Both the position numbers and the translations under genes were made by a program. From Coriobacteriaceae bacterium (GTDB lineage: Bacteria > Actinomycetota > Coriobacteriia > Coriobacteriales > Coriobacteriaceae): a DNA stretch of 64,000 bases. The stretch is from assembly GCA_025992855.1 (NCBI GenBank), contig DAJPGB010000001.1, positions 868,001 through 932,000 of the forward strand, written 5' to 3'. Positions 1 to 7,758 of this stretch are shown here, piece by piece (within the stretch, counting starts at the first letter, position 1; every line of letters starts with the position of its first letter). The notes beneath the pieces were generated by a model, which was not told the DNA's origin, did no database searches, and worked only from the letters and a program-made list of their open reading frames with translations.

Positions 1-627
1 GTGGGCTCGACGGGCGCCGGAAAGACGACCATCACCAACCTCATCAACCGTTTCTACGAGGTCGATGACGGCGAGATCACGTACGACGGCATTGACGTCA
101 AGCACATTGCCAAGGCCAGCCTGCGCGGGTCGCTCGGCATTGTGCTGCAAGACACGCACCTGTTTAGCGGCACCATTGCGCAGAACATCCGCTTTGGCAA
201 GCTCGGCGCGACCGACGAGGAAGTGCGCGCCGCTGCCGAGGCCGCCTGCGCTGATTCGTTTATCCGTCGCCTGCCTAGAGGGTACGACACGCCGGTCACG
301 GCCGACGGCGCCAACCTGTCGCAGGGCCAGCGCCAGCTGCTCGCCATCGCGCGCGTGGCCGTCGCCGACCCGCCGGTGCTCATCTTGGACGAGGCCACGA
401 GCTCTATCGACACGCGCACCGAAAAGCTCATCGAGCGCGGCATGGACCGCATCATGCGCGGACGCACCACGTTTATGATCGCGCACCGCCTGTCCACCGT
501 TCGCGACGCCGACGCCATCATGGTCCTCGAACACGGCCGCATCATCGAGCGCGGCACGCACGAAGAGCTGCTCGCTCAGCACGGCGAGTACTGGCAGCTG
601 GCACATGGCTTAAAAGAGTTGGATTAA
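1..627 (+). CDS. ABC transporter ATP-binding domain (5' end outside window)
   Basis: This is the C-terminal nucleotide-binding domain of an ABC transporter, probably an exporter half with its membrane domain upstream of the window. The reading frame is open from base 1, and the first visible residues (GSTGAGKTT) are already the Walker A loop, so the true start lies outside. The Q-loop (QDTHLF), signature (LSQGQ), Walker B plus catalytic Glu (LILDEATS) and H-loop (IAHRLS) follow in order, so the site looks functional. The A-loop and membrane segments are missing only because of the window edge. The substrate cannot be told from this part. Stop TAA at 625-627, followed by a hairpin repeat. Confidence 0.93.
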   Translation: MGSTGAGKTTITNLINRFYEVDDGEITYDGIDVKHIAKASLRGSLGIVLQDTHLFSGTIAQNIRFGKLGATDEEVRAAAEAACADSFIRRLPRGYDTPVTADGANLSQGQRQLLAIARVAVADPPVLILDEATSSIDTRTEKLIERGMDRIMRGRTTFMIAHRLSTVRDADAIMVLEHGRIIERGTHEELLAQHGEYWQLAHGLKELD

Positions 628-676
628 CCCGTTCGAGCACGATGCTTTGACCCCTCCATGCTCCTCACCTCGCCTC

Positions 677-741
677 AAACCATCACAACATTCGGCGTTT
701 TTTGCCAAAATCGGGAAAAGCATCGAATGTTGTGATGGTTT
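677..741. repeat. Hairpin repeat family 1, copy 1
   Basis: Inverted repeat with arms AAACCATCACAACATTCG (677-694) and its exact complement at 724-741, around a ~29-nt A/T-rich loop containing TTTTGCCAAAA. Three related copies lie at 1920-1982, 6036-6094 and 17883-17945. It sits in the 215-bp gap behind the ABC transporter gene. Confidence 0.85.
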
Positions 742-842
742 TTCTACCACTCGACCGGGTGGAATCGCTTTCTTGCGCACGAAGGTGTGCGGACCCGGGG
801 GCAGGGGAATAAGGTTGGTTATCCGACTCCATTGGAGGGCTC

Positions 843-1880
843 ATGGACCTGCCGATCGTCCTGTCCCATAAGACTGCCTGGCTGTACCACAACGTGGCGC
901 GCCCGTCCGAGCCGCTCTCGCGAGCAAGCAGCCTATACGATGAGGACTCGCTTGCTAACGAGGCGGAGCCGACCGCGGGCCTGCCCAAATTGGGACTCGA
1001 TGCCAAGGGGCTGAGGGCTTCAACGGCGGTTGGGATCGTTACCGACTATCTGGTTTCGCTCGGTATTCCACGAGAAGAGCTCGATCATATCGACACACTC
1101 GTCAACTTTGATTTTGAGCGCTCGACGCCGGCTGGATTTAGGTGCCACGTGTTTGGGGCGCCGGTACCTCCAGCCCATCTTATCGAGGTGGCAGAGGGCC
1201 TTCTGGTGGTTGATGAGGCCATGTGCTTTGTCCAAGCGGGTTCGTGGATGAGCGAGCCCGAGCAGCTGGAATATGGCTACGAAATCTGTGCCCGATACCA
1301 TTTGAACCATCTGTCGACAGGCGATTATATCGAGATGGGGCAGAGGTATACCGTTGCCGACTTGATTGCCTATTGCAATGAGAACCGATCTCGTCAGGGG
1401 GCCATACGCGCGGCCGCCGTGCTCAAGCGCGTGCACGATGGCGCGCGGTCGCCCATGGAGACGGCCACCGCAATCATGGTCGTAGCAAAACGTTCCCAGG
1501 GCGGGCTGGGATACGTCAAGATCGAGCTCAACCATCGGGTCGATGTTCCCAGCGAGTTCAAATATCTCGCAAAGGCCGGGTATTTCGAGATCGACGTATA
1601 TGCGCCTGCGAGTGGTACGGGGATTGAATACAACGGCTCGGACCATCTTGATAAACAGCGCAGCGCGTCGGATGCGGAGCGTATGACCGTGCTGAGCACG
1701 CTGGGCTTTAGGATGATCGTCCTCACCGGGACTCAGTTTGCCCACCAGCTGCAATTGCACCGGGCGATGAACGCCATCGCACTCGCGATAGGCCTTAAGT
1801 GCGACCGAAGCGAAGCGTTCCAGAAACGTCAGAACGACCTGCGAGAATTCGTGATTCGGCACTGGGACGGCGGCCTCTAG
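843..1880 (+). CDS. Hypothetical protein, possible DUF559/Vsr-like C-terminal fold
   Basis: 345-residue soluble protein that I cannot assign with certainty. The ATG at 843 has a good ribosome-binding site (GGAGGG, 834-839). The C-terminal third contains IEYNGSDHLD followed by a conserved-looking R, then LGFRMIVLT. This arrangement resembles the core of DUF559/very-short-patch-repair-like nuclease folds (E-x-D/N-G, H, then a Leu-Gly-(F/W)-x-(V/I) strand). That similarity is an inference, and catalysis is unproven. The N-terminal half has no recognisable domain. It is a single gene flanked on both sides by family-1 hairpin repeats. Function unknown. Confidence 0.75.
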   Translation: MDLPIVLSHKTAWLYHNVARPSEPLSRASSLYDEDSLANEAEPTAGLPKLGLDAKGLRASTAVGIVTDYLVSLGIPREELDHIDTLVNFDFERSTPAGFRCHVFGAPVPPAHLIEVAEGLLVVDEAMCFVQAGSWMSEPEQLEYGYEICARYHLNHLSTGDYIEMGQRYTVADLIAYCNENRSRQGAIRAAAVLKRVHDGARSPMETATAIMVVAKRSQGGLGYVKIELNHRVDVPSEFKYLAKAGYFEIDVYAPASGTGIEYNGSDHLDKQRSASDAERMTVLSTLGFRMIVLTGTQFAHQLQLHRAMNAIALAIGLKCDRSEAFQKRQNDLREFVIRHWDGGL

Positions 1881-1919
1881 GGGTGTTTTGGTCCTTCTAC
1901 GGGGTGCCGTGGGCAGGCA

Positions 1920-1982
1920 GACCATCACAACATTCGACGTTTTTTGCCAAAAACGGGAAAAGCATCGAATGTTGTGATGGTT
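1920..1982. repeat. Hairpin repeat family 1, copy 2
   Basis: Arms ACCATCACAACATTCG (from 1921) and the complementary CGAATGTTGTGATGGT (to ~1981), with loop TTTTTTGCCAAAAACGGG. Nearly identical in loop and orientation to copy 1. Lies 40 bp behind the preceding stop codon. Confidence 0.85.
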
Positions 1983-2115
1983 TGTGTGTTGAGGATGGGC
2001 TTGGAAAGTCCGTTTTGCCCGAAGTGACCTGTCCTGTCGTACGGGTGTCGGCATGATTCTCCCGTGGGGTATTATGTTTTCCGAAGAATAAAACGCCGCG
2101 TGAGGGGAGGGCTGC

Positions 2116-3171
2116 GTGGACGGGCGCGTGCAACATGACGGCTTTGGCCGCGACATTAACTACCTGCGCATTGCCGTTACCGACAAGTGCAATTTCCGCT
2201 GCATTTATTGCATGCCGGCCGATGGCGTGGCGCCCCGCGCGCACGACGAGCTGCTCAGCGCCGAGGAAATCGCCCGCTTTGTGCGCTTGGTGGCGGGGGA
2301 GGGCATTCGCCGCGTACGCCTGACGGGCGGCGAGCCGCTGGTCAGCCGCCGTATCATCCCGCTCATTCGCGACATCCGCGCGATTCCGCAGATCGAGGAC
2401 ATCTCGCTTACCACCAACGGCGCCCTGCTGCCCAAGCTGGCGCCGCAGCTCAAAGACGCGGGGCTTAATCGCGTCAACATCTCGCTCGACACGCTCGACC
2501 CTACGCTCTTTGGAAAGATCACGCGCCTGGGCCGGCTCGAACAGACTATGGCCGGCATCGACGCGGCGCTGGCTTGGGGCTTTGAGCCCGTTAAGGTCAA
2601 CTGCGTTGTGGTGCGTCGGCTCAACCAGGATGTGGCGGCTCTTGCGCGGCTGACCGTCGACCGCCCCATCCACCTGCGCTTTATCGAGTACATGCCCATC
2701 GGCGACGAACGTACGAGCTCGCATTGCGCTGTGGACCCGCATGCTCCCGCGCTCAATCCCGAGTTGTGGGATGCGAGTGACACCGTGCCGAGCGACGAGC
2801 TGCGGGCGCGCATCAATGCCGGGGTCACCGCGACGGGACTGGGCGAGCTCGAGCCGCTCGACATCAACGACGCTCCTGCCGGCGCGGGCCCTGCGCGCTA
2901 TTGGCACTTTCCGGGCGCGGCGGGAACGGTTGGCTTCATCAGTGCCATGTCCAACCATTTTTGTGCGAATTGCAACCGCCTGCGCCTGACGGCCGACGGC
3001 AACGTGCGTCCGTGCCTGTTCAGCGATGCCGAGTATTCGGTGCGCGACGCCCTGCGCCGTGGTGATGATATGCAGGTACTTTCGATTTGGCGCGATGCCG
3101 TGGCCCACAAACCGCAGGAACACGCGATAATTGAGGGCACGCAACGATTTATGTCCCAAATCGGAGGATGA
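2116..3171 (+). CDS. moaA: GTP 3',8-cyclase MoaA (molybdenum cofactor biosynthesis)
   Basis: Radical-SAM enzyme that starts molybdopterin synthesis by converting GTP to 3',8-cyclo-GTP. The radical-SAM cluster motif CNFRCIYC (CxxxCxxC) is near residue 27 and the glycine-rich SAM-binding TGGEPL follows. The second, C-terminal cluster has the family pattern FCANCNRLRL followed by a third Cys (VRPCLF). Length 351 aa is slightly above the usual ~330 because of an insert around residues 195-260. The GTG at 2116 has GGGGAGGG just upstream, and the next ATG (2135) is out of frame. It is followed 4 bp later by the moaC-mobB fusion, clearly one operon. Confidence 0.95.
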   Translation: MDGRVQHDGFGRDINYLRIAVTDKCNFRCIYCMPADGVAPRAHDELLSAEEIARFVRLVAGEGIRRVRLTGGEPLVSRRIIPLIRDIRAIPQIEDISLTTNGALLPKLAPQLKDAGLNRVNISLDTLDPTLFGKITRLGRLEQTMAGIDAALAWGFEPVKVNCVVVRRLNQDVAALARLTVDRPIHLRFIEYMPIGDERTSSHCAVDPHAPALNPELWDASDTVPSDELRARINAGVTATGLGELEPLDINDAPAGAGPARYWHFPGAAGTVGFISAMSNHFCANCNRLRLTADGNVRPCLFSDAEYSVRDALRRGDDMQVLSIWRDAVAHKPQEHAIIEGTQRFMSQIGG

Positions 3172-3175
3172 TCAT

Positions 3176-4480
3176 ATGGCCAAGAGCAGGTACGCCGATG
3201 CCACCAAGGCCGCTCGCAGGGCCGCGATGTCTGCCCACAAAGTCACGGCTGCGGCGAATGCTGGCAGCGCCGGCGCGTCCGCGCAGCCGACTGCCAGCGC
3301 TGCAGCCGAGCCCGCCCGTGACGCGCGCCGCGACGAGCTGACGCACGTGGACGCCAAGGGCGAGGTGCGCATGGTCGACGTGTCCGACAAGGCCGAGACC
3401 CATCGCATTGCTATCGCCGAGGGCACCATTCTCATGCATTCCGAGACGCAGACCATGGTGCTGCAGGACCGCGCCAAAAAGGGCGACGTGCTTGCCTGCG
3501 CGCGCGTGGCGGGCATCATGGCCATCAAACGCACGAGCGACATCATCCCCATGTGCCATCCGTTGCTCATTACCAAGAGCAAGTGCGACATTGCGCCCAT
3601 CGCTGCGGCGGGGACGCCGGCCGAGGACGTGCCCGAGGGCTGGGCGCCGGCGCGCGCGGATGGGCAGGTTGGCTTTCACGTGCTGGTTACGGCCGGCGTA
3701 ACGGGCAAGACGGGTATCGAGATGGAGGCCCTGACCGGCGCGAGTGCCGCGTGTCTGACCATCTATGACATGTGCAAGGCGGTCGATCGCGGCATGGAGA
3801 TCGTCGGCGTGCGCCTGCTGCACAAGGAGGGCGGCCGCTCGGGTGTGTGGGATCGTGCAGAGCGTCAGGCCGCTGCTGTTGAGGCCGTGGCCGCTGACGG
3901 TGCCGCACTCGCGAGCGCACCCGTCGCCGTCGCGCCCGCAGCTCCGGCCCCGGCCGTCCCCGCGATCGCGTTTATCGGCTATCAAAACTCGGGCAAGACC
4001 ACGCTCGTCGAGAAGGTTATCGCCGAGCTCACCCGTCGCGGCCTGCGCGTGGGTTCGCTCAAGCATCATGGGCATCACGGCTTTGATATCGATGTACCCG
4101 CTAAGGACACCTGGCGCCATCACCAAGCCGGATCCAAGCACGTGGGCCTCATCTGTGCCACGCGCTGGGCGGAGTACGCCGACACGCGCGAGGAGGACGA
4201 GATGCCCGCGCGCGAGCTGCTGTCGCGCTACAACGATGTCGACGTGGTGATCATTGAGGGCTACAAGACCGAGGGCTTCGACAACATCGTGGTCGCGCGC
4301 TCCGGTGTCGACCGTCTGCGCGGCAAGAGCTCGCTCGACCTGGTCGACGGTCACACGCTGGCCCTTGCCTGCAACGAGGCCCTGGCGCGCCAGGCATTCG
4401 ACGCCGGCTTTGCGACCCGAGCCATCAACATCAACGACGCCCGAGCCATCTGCGACCTGATCCAAGACCATCTGGCCTAA
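3176..4480 (+). CDS. moaC: MoaC-MobB fusion: cyclic pyranopterin monophosphate synthase plus guanine-dinucleotide adaptor domain
   Basis: 434-residue two-domain protein. Residues ~55-220 are MoaC, which converts MoaA's product to cyclic pyranopterin monophosphate: MCHPLLIT and ALTGASAACLTIYDMCKAVD match the family's conserved blocks. Residues ~262-434 are MobB, a P-loop GTPase that assists guanine-dinucleotide cofactor formation: GYQNSGKTT at 268-276 is the P-loop, and SLKHHGHHGFDID and IIEGYK follow as in MobB. An Ala/Pro-rich linker (~235-262) joins the halves, and an Ala-rich tail precedes MoaC. The ATG at 3176 follows GGAGG (3163-3167), which overlaps the end of moaA. The fusion links an early and a late cofactor step. 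Confidence 0.9.
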   Translation: MAKSRYADATKAARRAAMSAHKVTAAANAGSAGASAQPTASAAAEPARDARRDELTHVDAKGEVRMVDVSDKAETHRIAIAEGTILMHSETQTMVLQDRAKKGDVLACARVAGIMAIKRTSDIIPMCHPLLITKSKCDIAPIAAAGTPAEDVPEGWAPARADGQVGFHVLVTAGVTGKTGIEMEALTGASAACLTIYDMCKAVDRGMEIVGVRLLHKEGGRSGVWDRAERQAAAVEAVAADGAALASAPVAVAPAAPAPAVPAIAFIGYQNSGKTTLVEKVIAELTRRGLRVGSLKHHGHHGFDIDVPAKDTWRHHQAGSKHVGLICATRWAEYADTREEDEMPARELLSRYNDVDVVIIEGYKTEGFDNIVVARSGVDRLRGKSSLDLVDGHTLALACNEALARQAFDAGFATRAININDARAICDLIQDHLA

Positions 4481-4519
4481 AACCTGCCAAAAAGGGACAG
4501 GTTTATTTTGGCAGGTTTT
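4479..4519 (+). terminator. Palindromic terminator-like hairpin
   Basis: Perfect 14-bp stem AAAACCTGCCAAAA / TTTTGGCAGGTTTT that begins inside the moaC-mobB stop codon. Loop AGGGACAGGTTTA. The right arm ends in TTTT, so it can work as an intrinsic terminator. Confidence 0.7.
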
Positions 4520-4527
4520 ATCTGGGC

Positions 4528-4583
4528 AAACGTCACTTCCACCACAAAGGATCCAGGCACCTTTGTGGTGGTTTTTGCTTTGG
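4528..4583 (+). repeat. Hairpin repeat family 2, copy 1 (terminator-like)
   Basis: Stem CCACCACAAAGG (4539-4550) / CCTTTGTGGTGG (4560-4571), 9-nt loop ending CAGGCA, then TTTTTGC. The flanks are almost identical to the copy at 6105-6160 over about 55 bp. Other copies: 17844-17870 and 52499-52531. Confidence 0.8.
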
Positions 4584-4745
4584 TAGATGTGTGAGACATG
4601 CCTTACAATCTACCAAGTAGTTCATGACGGGTGAAAAACGGAGAGAAGGGGCTTGATGCGTCCTTAATGTTTCATGCGGATAGATTGATTTGACAGACGG
4701 TGGCGAATGCCCGCCGTCCGCATTCGTGTGAAACAAGGAGTCTCC

Positions 4746-6032
4746 ATGCTCGCCTCTCTTTTCTCAAAGCCTCAATCATCGCTGTCCGTGCAGGCCAGGC
4801 GCCTGGTGGCGATGCGCTTTCTCATCTACACCGGTTTTCAGACCAGCTACTTTATCGGCGTCATCGGAACGCTTACCTATGCGGACGATGCTTCGGTCGT
4901 CGCGACATCGCTGGCCGTCCTGTTTATGAACGTTTTCGTGATCTTGGGATCTTTTGCGGGTGGCGCGGCGCTCGACGCCTGGGGTCCGCGCCGCCATTTC
5001 TTGCTGAGCATTGTGGGCACGCTGGCAACTGGCACGGCAATCATCGCCTTTGGTAGCGCGACCGGCGTCGTCCTGCTCGGCGCGGTGTTTCTGGGCTTTA
5101 CGATGGGATTCGCCCAGCCCATTGCCACATCCTATCCGGCCTACCTCACCAACGACCCCGTCGAGCTCAAAGACATCAACTCCGCCATCGCCATGTTTTC
5201 AAACGTGAGTATCATCGTTGGCCCCACGCTGGGCGGCTTTGTCGCGGCGGCTGCATCGTCGCGCGCGGTGTTCGTGCTCATGATAATCTTTACCGTACTA
5301 GCGCTCGTCGCCGGTTGGGGCTTTAGGTCGCAAGCAGGTCGCGTCGCCGCGCGCGAAAGTACTCCCGCGGACAGCAGCACAACGGCAAGTACTGCCAGTC
5401 AAAGCTCCGACTCTAATAAATCCACCCGCGCCACCTTCGCGACCAGCATCAAGACGGTCTTTACCAACAGCGTTCTCGCCCTGCTGTTCTGCATTATTTT
5501 CCTTTCGAACTTTGGCTATGGAGCTTTCGATCCGTTGGAGTCGTTCTTCTACCGCGACGTTCTGCACGTCGGTGTCGAATGGATGGGCTGGCTCTCGTCG
5601 GCCAGCGGTGTGGGCGCGGTGCTGGGCGCCGTGGTCGCGCTCCGCTTGCCGCCGCACTTGGTAAACCTAAAAACGCTGCTCGTGGCACTTATGTCCGTGG
5701 GCCTGGGAAGCCTGCTCTATGTGGGGACGCCGTACGTGGGCGTGGCCCTCGTCGGCCAGATTGTCCTGGGCGTGGCCTGGGGCGTCGTCAACCCGCTTCA
5801 CAGCACGATCGTGCAAACGACGGCACCGCTCGAGCAGCTCGGTCGCGTGAACTCGGTCATGGGCTTTGGCAATATGTTTGCCGGCGTGGCCCCGCTGGCG
5901 ATTGCCCCGTGGCTGGCGGCGACGTTTGGCGTGCAGCAGACGCTCATCGGAGCAGGCATGGTCGTGACGACAGTCCCCGCGGCGTTGCTGCTGTTTGGGC
6001 GCCGGCATTTTGATCGTGCCGCAAGGCAGTAA
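4746..6032 (+). CDS. Major facilitator superfamily permease
   Basis: 428-residue integral membrane protein of the MFS, likely a drug or metabolite exporter; the substrate is unknown. The start is placed at ATG 4746 because AAGGAG lies at 4735-4740, whereas an in-frame ATG at 4707 has no such site. About 12 hydrophobic segments are visible in two halves, split by a polar Ser/Thr-rich loop near residues 200-235. The family loop 2-3 signature appears as GGAALDAWGPRRHFL (G-x-x-x-D-x-x-G-x-R-R). The C-terminal half contains GVVNPLHSTIVQ, as in macrolide-efflux-type MFS. Single gene bounded by hairpin repeats. Confidence 0.88.
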   Translation: MLASLFSKPQSSLSVQARRLVAMRFLIYTGFQTSYFIGVIGTLTYADDASVVATSLAVLFMNVFVILGSFAGGAALDAWGPRRHFLLSIVGTLATGTAIIAFGSATGVVLLGAVFLGFTMGFAQPIATSYPAYLTNDPVELKDINSAIAMFSNVSIIVGPTLGGFVAAAASSRAVFVLMIIFTVLALVAGWGFRSQAGRVAARESTPADSSTTASTASQSSDSNKSTRATFATSIKTVFTNSVLALLFCIIFLSNFGYGAFDPLESFFYRDVLHVGVEWMGWLSSASGVGAVLGAVVALRLPPHLVNLKTLLVALMSVGLGSLLYVGTPYVGVALVGQIVLGVAWGVVNPLHSTIVQTTAPLEQLGRVNSVMGFGNMFAGVAPLAIAPWLAATFGVQQTLIGAGMVVTTVPAALLLFGRRHFDRAARQ

Positions 6033-6035
6033 AGG

Positions 6036-6094
6036 CCATCACAACATTCGATGAAAATCGCGATTTTGCCGAAAAACATCGAATGTTGTGATCG
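6036..6094. repeat. Hairpin repeat family 1, copy 3
   Basis: Arms CCATCACAACATTCGATG (6036-6053) / CATCGAATGTTGTGATCG (6077-6094), loop AAAATCGCGATTTTGCCGAA. The loop is the reverse complement type of copies 1 and 2, so this copy is inserted in the other orientation. It starts 3 bp after the MFS stop codon. Confidence 0.85.
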
Positions 6095-6104
6095 TTTGGC
6101 CCGC

Positions 6105-6160
6105 AAACGTCACTTCCACCACAAAGGAGCCAGGCACCTTTGTGGTGGTTTTTGCTTTGG
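6105..6160 (+). repeat. Hairpin repeat family 2, copy 2 (terminator-like)
   Basis: Stem CCACCACAAAGG (6116-6127) / CCTTTGTGGTGG (6137-6148), loop AGCCAGGCA, then TTTTTGC. Directly behind a family-1 copy, forming a composite 3' region. Confidence 0.8.
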
Positions 6161-6242
6161 CAGGCCGCGCCTGTGCCTTGGTATACCATGTACGCCGTTC
6201 ACGAATACACCCCACACCGCCGCACAACCCAGAAAGGCCCCC

Positions 6243-7064
6243 ATGGACACCACCTTCAGCCACATCAAAGCCGTGTTCTGCGATATCGACGGTACGCTGC
6301 TCACGAGCCAGCACACGGTGTCCCCGCGCACCGTGGCGGCAATCCGCGCCCTGCGCGAGCGCGGCGTGCTCTTTGGCCTGTGCACCGGGCGCGACGCCCA
6401 CGCGACCGAGGCCATGTACGAGCTCTGGGGCATCGAAGGCCTGGTGGACGTGCTCGTGGGCTGCGGTGGCGCCGAGGTCATCGACCGCGCGCACGACATC
6501 AACGAGCTGAGCTATCCGCTGCCGGGCGAGACCATCGCGCGCATCTGCAAGCACATGGCGGACCTTCCGGCAACGCCCGTCTGCCCCCGAGACGGCGTGT
6601 TCTACGTGCCCGAGAGCAACGCGTGCGTCGAGCACCTGTCGCGTGTCGACGGCGTGCCCTACCAGGTGGTCGATTTTGCCGAGTTTTTGCGCGAGCCGCA
6701 GCCTAAGGTGATGTTTACCATGGCGCCCGATGTAATGCCGCGGGTGATTGAGCGGGCGTCGACGTTTGCCGATGACACCGTTGAGGCGGCGGCTCTGCAA
6801 ACCACGCAGCGGCTCTACGAGTTCATGGATCCGCGCGTGTCCAAGACGCGCGGCCTTGTGCGCGTGGCGGAGCTCAACGACATTGAGCTCCAGAATATCT
6901 GCGTGTTTGGCGATGCCGACAACGACACCTGCATGGTGGCCGACGCCGGCGTGGGCGTGGCCATGGCAAACGGCAGCGATGCCACCCGCTCCGCCGCCGA
7001 TTTTGTAACCGCCAGCAACGACAAAGACGGCATCGCGATCTTTATCGAGGAACATCTGCTGTAG
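6243..7064 (+). CDS. HAD-superfamily hydrolase, Cof/IIB type
   Basis: 273-residue cytosolic phosphatase of the Cof-like HAD group, which dephosphorylates small sugar phosphates or cofactors; the substrate here is unknown. Motif I is CDIDGTLL near residue 13 (nucleophile and acid/base Asp), motif II is LCTGR, and motif IV is FGDADNDTCM near the C-terminus. The cap lies between motifs II and III, as in IIB caps. The start at ATG 6243 follows AGAAAGG; an in-frame upstream ATG at 6051 would force translation through the hairpin repeats and is rejected. Monocistronic. Confidence 0.9.
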   Translation: MDTTFSHIKAVFCDIDGTLLTSQHTVSPRTVAAIRALRERGVLFGLCTGRDAHATEAMYELWGIEGLVDVLVGCGGAEVIDRAHDINELSYPLPGETIARICKHMADLPATPVCPRDGVFYVPESNACVEHLSRVDGVPYQVVDFAEFLREPQPKVMFTMAPDVMPRVIERASTFADDTVEAAALQTTQRLYEFMDPRVSKTRGLVRVAELNDIELQNICVFGDADNDTCMVADAGVGVAMANGSDATRSAADFVTASNDKDGIAIFIEEHLL

Positions 7065-7077
7065 CGCTGGGGGAGAA

Positions 7078-7111
7078 CCACCGCAGAAGGGGGCAGGCTT
7101 TTTTGCGGTGG
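7078..7111 (+). terminator. Terminator-like palindrome
   Basis: Stem CCACCGCA (7078-7085) / TGCGGTGG (7104-7111); loop carries GGGGGCAGGC and a T-run. 14 bp behind the HAD gene stop. Related in design to family 2. Confidence 0.6.
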
Positions 7112-7569
7112 CCTCAGGCGATTTGGGCGAATTGATACCTAAAATCTGTGGGAAAATTCAAATATTGTTGTCTGAATATCATACTTCTAACCACCGATGG
7201 GTTTAAGTTATTCTCATCAATTTGGTAGGATATTCATTCCGGTTGATGACCTACCGCTCACGGTCGATTTTCGACCGTCCACAGGATGTTTGCTCTTGAG
7301 CAAAATGTTGTGCAAATAAATCTAATGCCATTAAAAAATAATAGGCAACTAAATTACCAGCAGAAACAAAAAATAGATAGCGAATAAACGAAGGCAAATC
7401 TGAGTAAATGTCAAGAGAATTGAGAACTTGCTACAGAAATTTCGGTTTTGTTGCTTAGATGTTTAAACAATCGTTATAATTGCATTACTAAACGAGCGCA
7501 ATTACAGATTGCGCAGATACGTTTGATGGTGAAAGAGCAAGATCGCGGTCTCTTGGGGAGGAGACATCG
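7112..7569 (+). promoter_or_regulatory. A/T-rich regulatory region upstream of the pilus operon
   Basis: About 460 bp without a convincing gene and far more A/T-rich than its neighbours. It contains two short perfect palindromes, ACGGTCGA-TTT-TCGACCGT (7260-7278) and TTTGCTC-TT-GAGCAAA (7289-7304), that could be operators. The promoter itself is at 7451-7480, leaving a ~80-nt leader before the first start codon. Confidence 0.55.
7451..7480 (+). promoter_or_regulatory. Sigma-70-like promoter of the pilus operon
   Basis: TTGCTT (7451-7456), 18-nt spacer, perfect -10 TATAAT (7475-7480). It is the only strong match in the intergenic region and is oriented towards the pilin genes. Confidence 0.65.
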
Positions 7570-7758
7570 ATGAAAGCGAATTCGGACAAATCTAAGCAGA
7601 GTAATAAAGCGACGCGCCGTGTGCTGGCAGGCGTTTTGTGCGGAGCCTCCGTGTTGAGCCTGGTACTGTCGCTCGTTATGCCCCCGATCTCGCAGGCCAT
7701 CGCCAGCGACACCCAGACAGTTTCTACCGAGGAAACTGTAATGGGGTGCTCAAAGTGA
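7570..7758 (+). CDS. Small secreted protein / leader ORF of the pilus operon
   Basis: 62-residue protein with a basic N-terminus (KANSDKSKQSNKATRR), a ~20-residue hydrophobic core and a plausible signal-peptidase site after QAIA, leaving a mature tail of about 17 residues. The start ATG 7570 has a strong ribosome-binding site (GGGGAGGAG). Its stop overlaps the GTG start of the tip pilin (GTGA, 7755-7758), so translation of the pilin is probably coupled to it. It looks like a signal peptide without a body. It could be a leader peptide, a real secreted peptide, or an old N-terminus cut off from a pilin. No family recognised. Confidence 0.6.
   Translation: MKANSDKSKQSNKATRRVLAGVLCGASVLSLVLSLVMPPISQAIASDTQTVSTEETVMGCSK

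Noticed and set aside
1897..3159. Long minus-strand open frame opposite moaA
   Set aside because: It is the antisense shadow of moaA in high-GC DNA; the plus-strand protein has clear MoaA motifs. The same holds for other long antisense frames (e.g. opposite metH, gatB and glnN).
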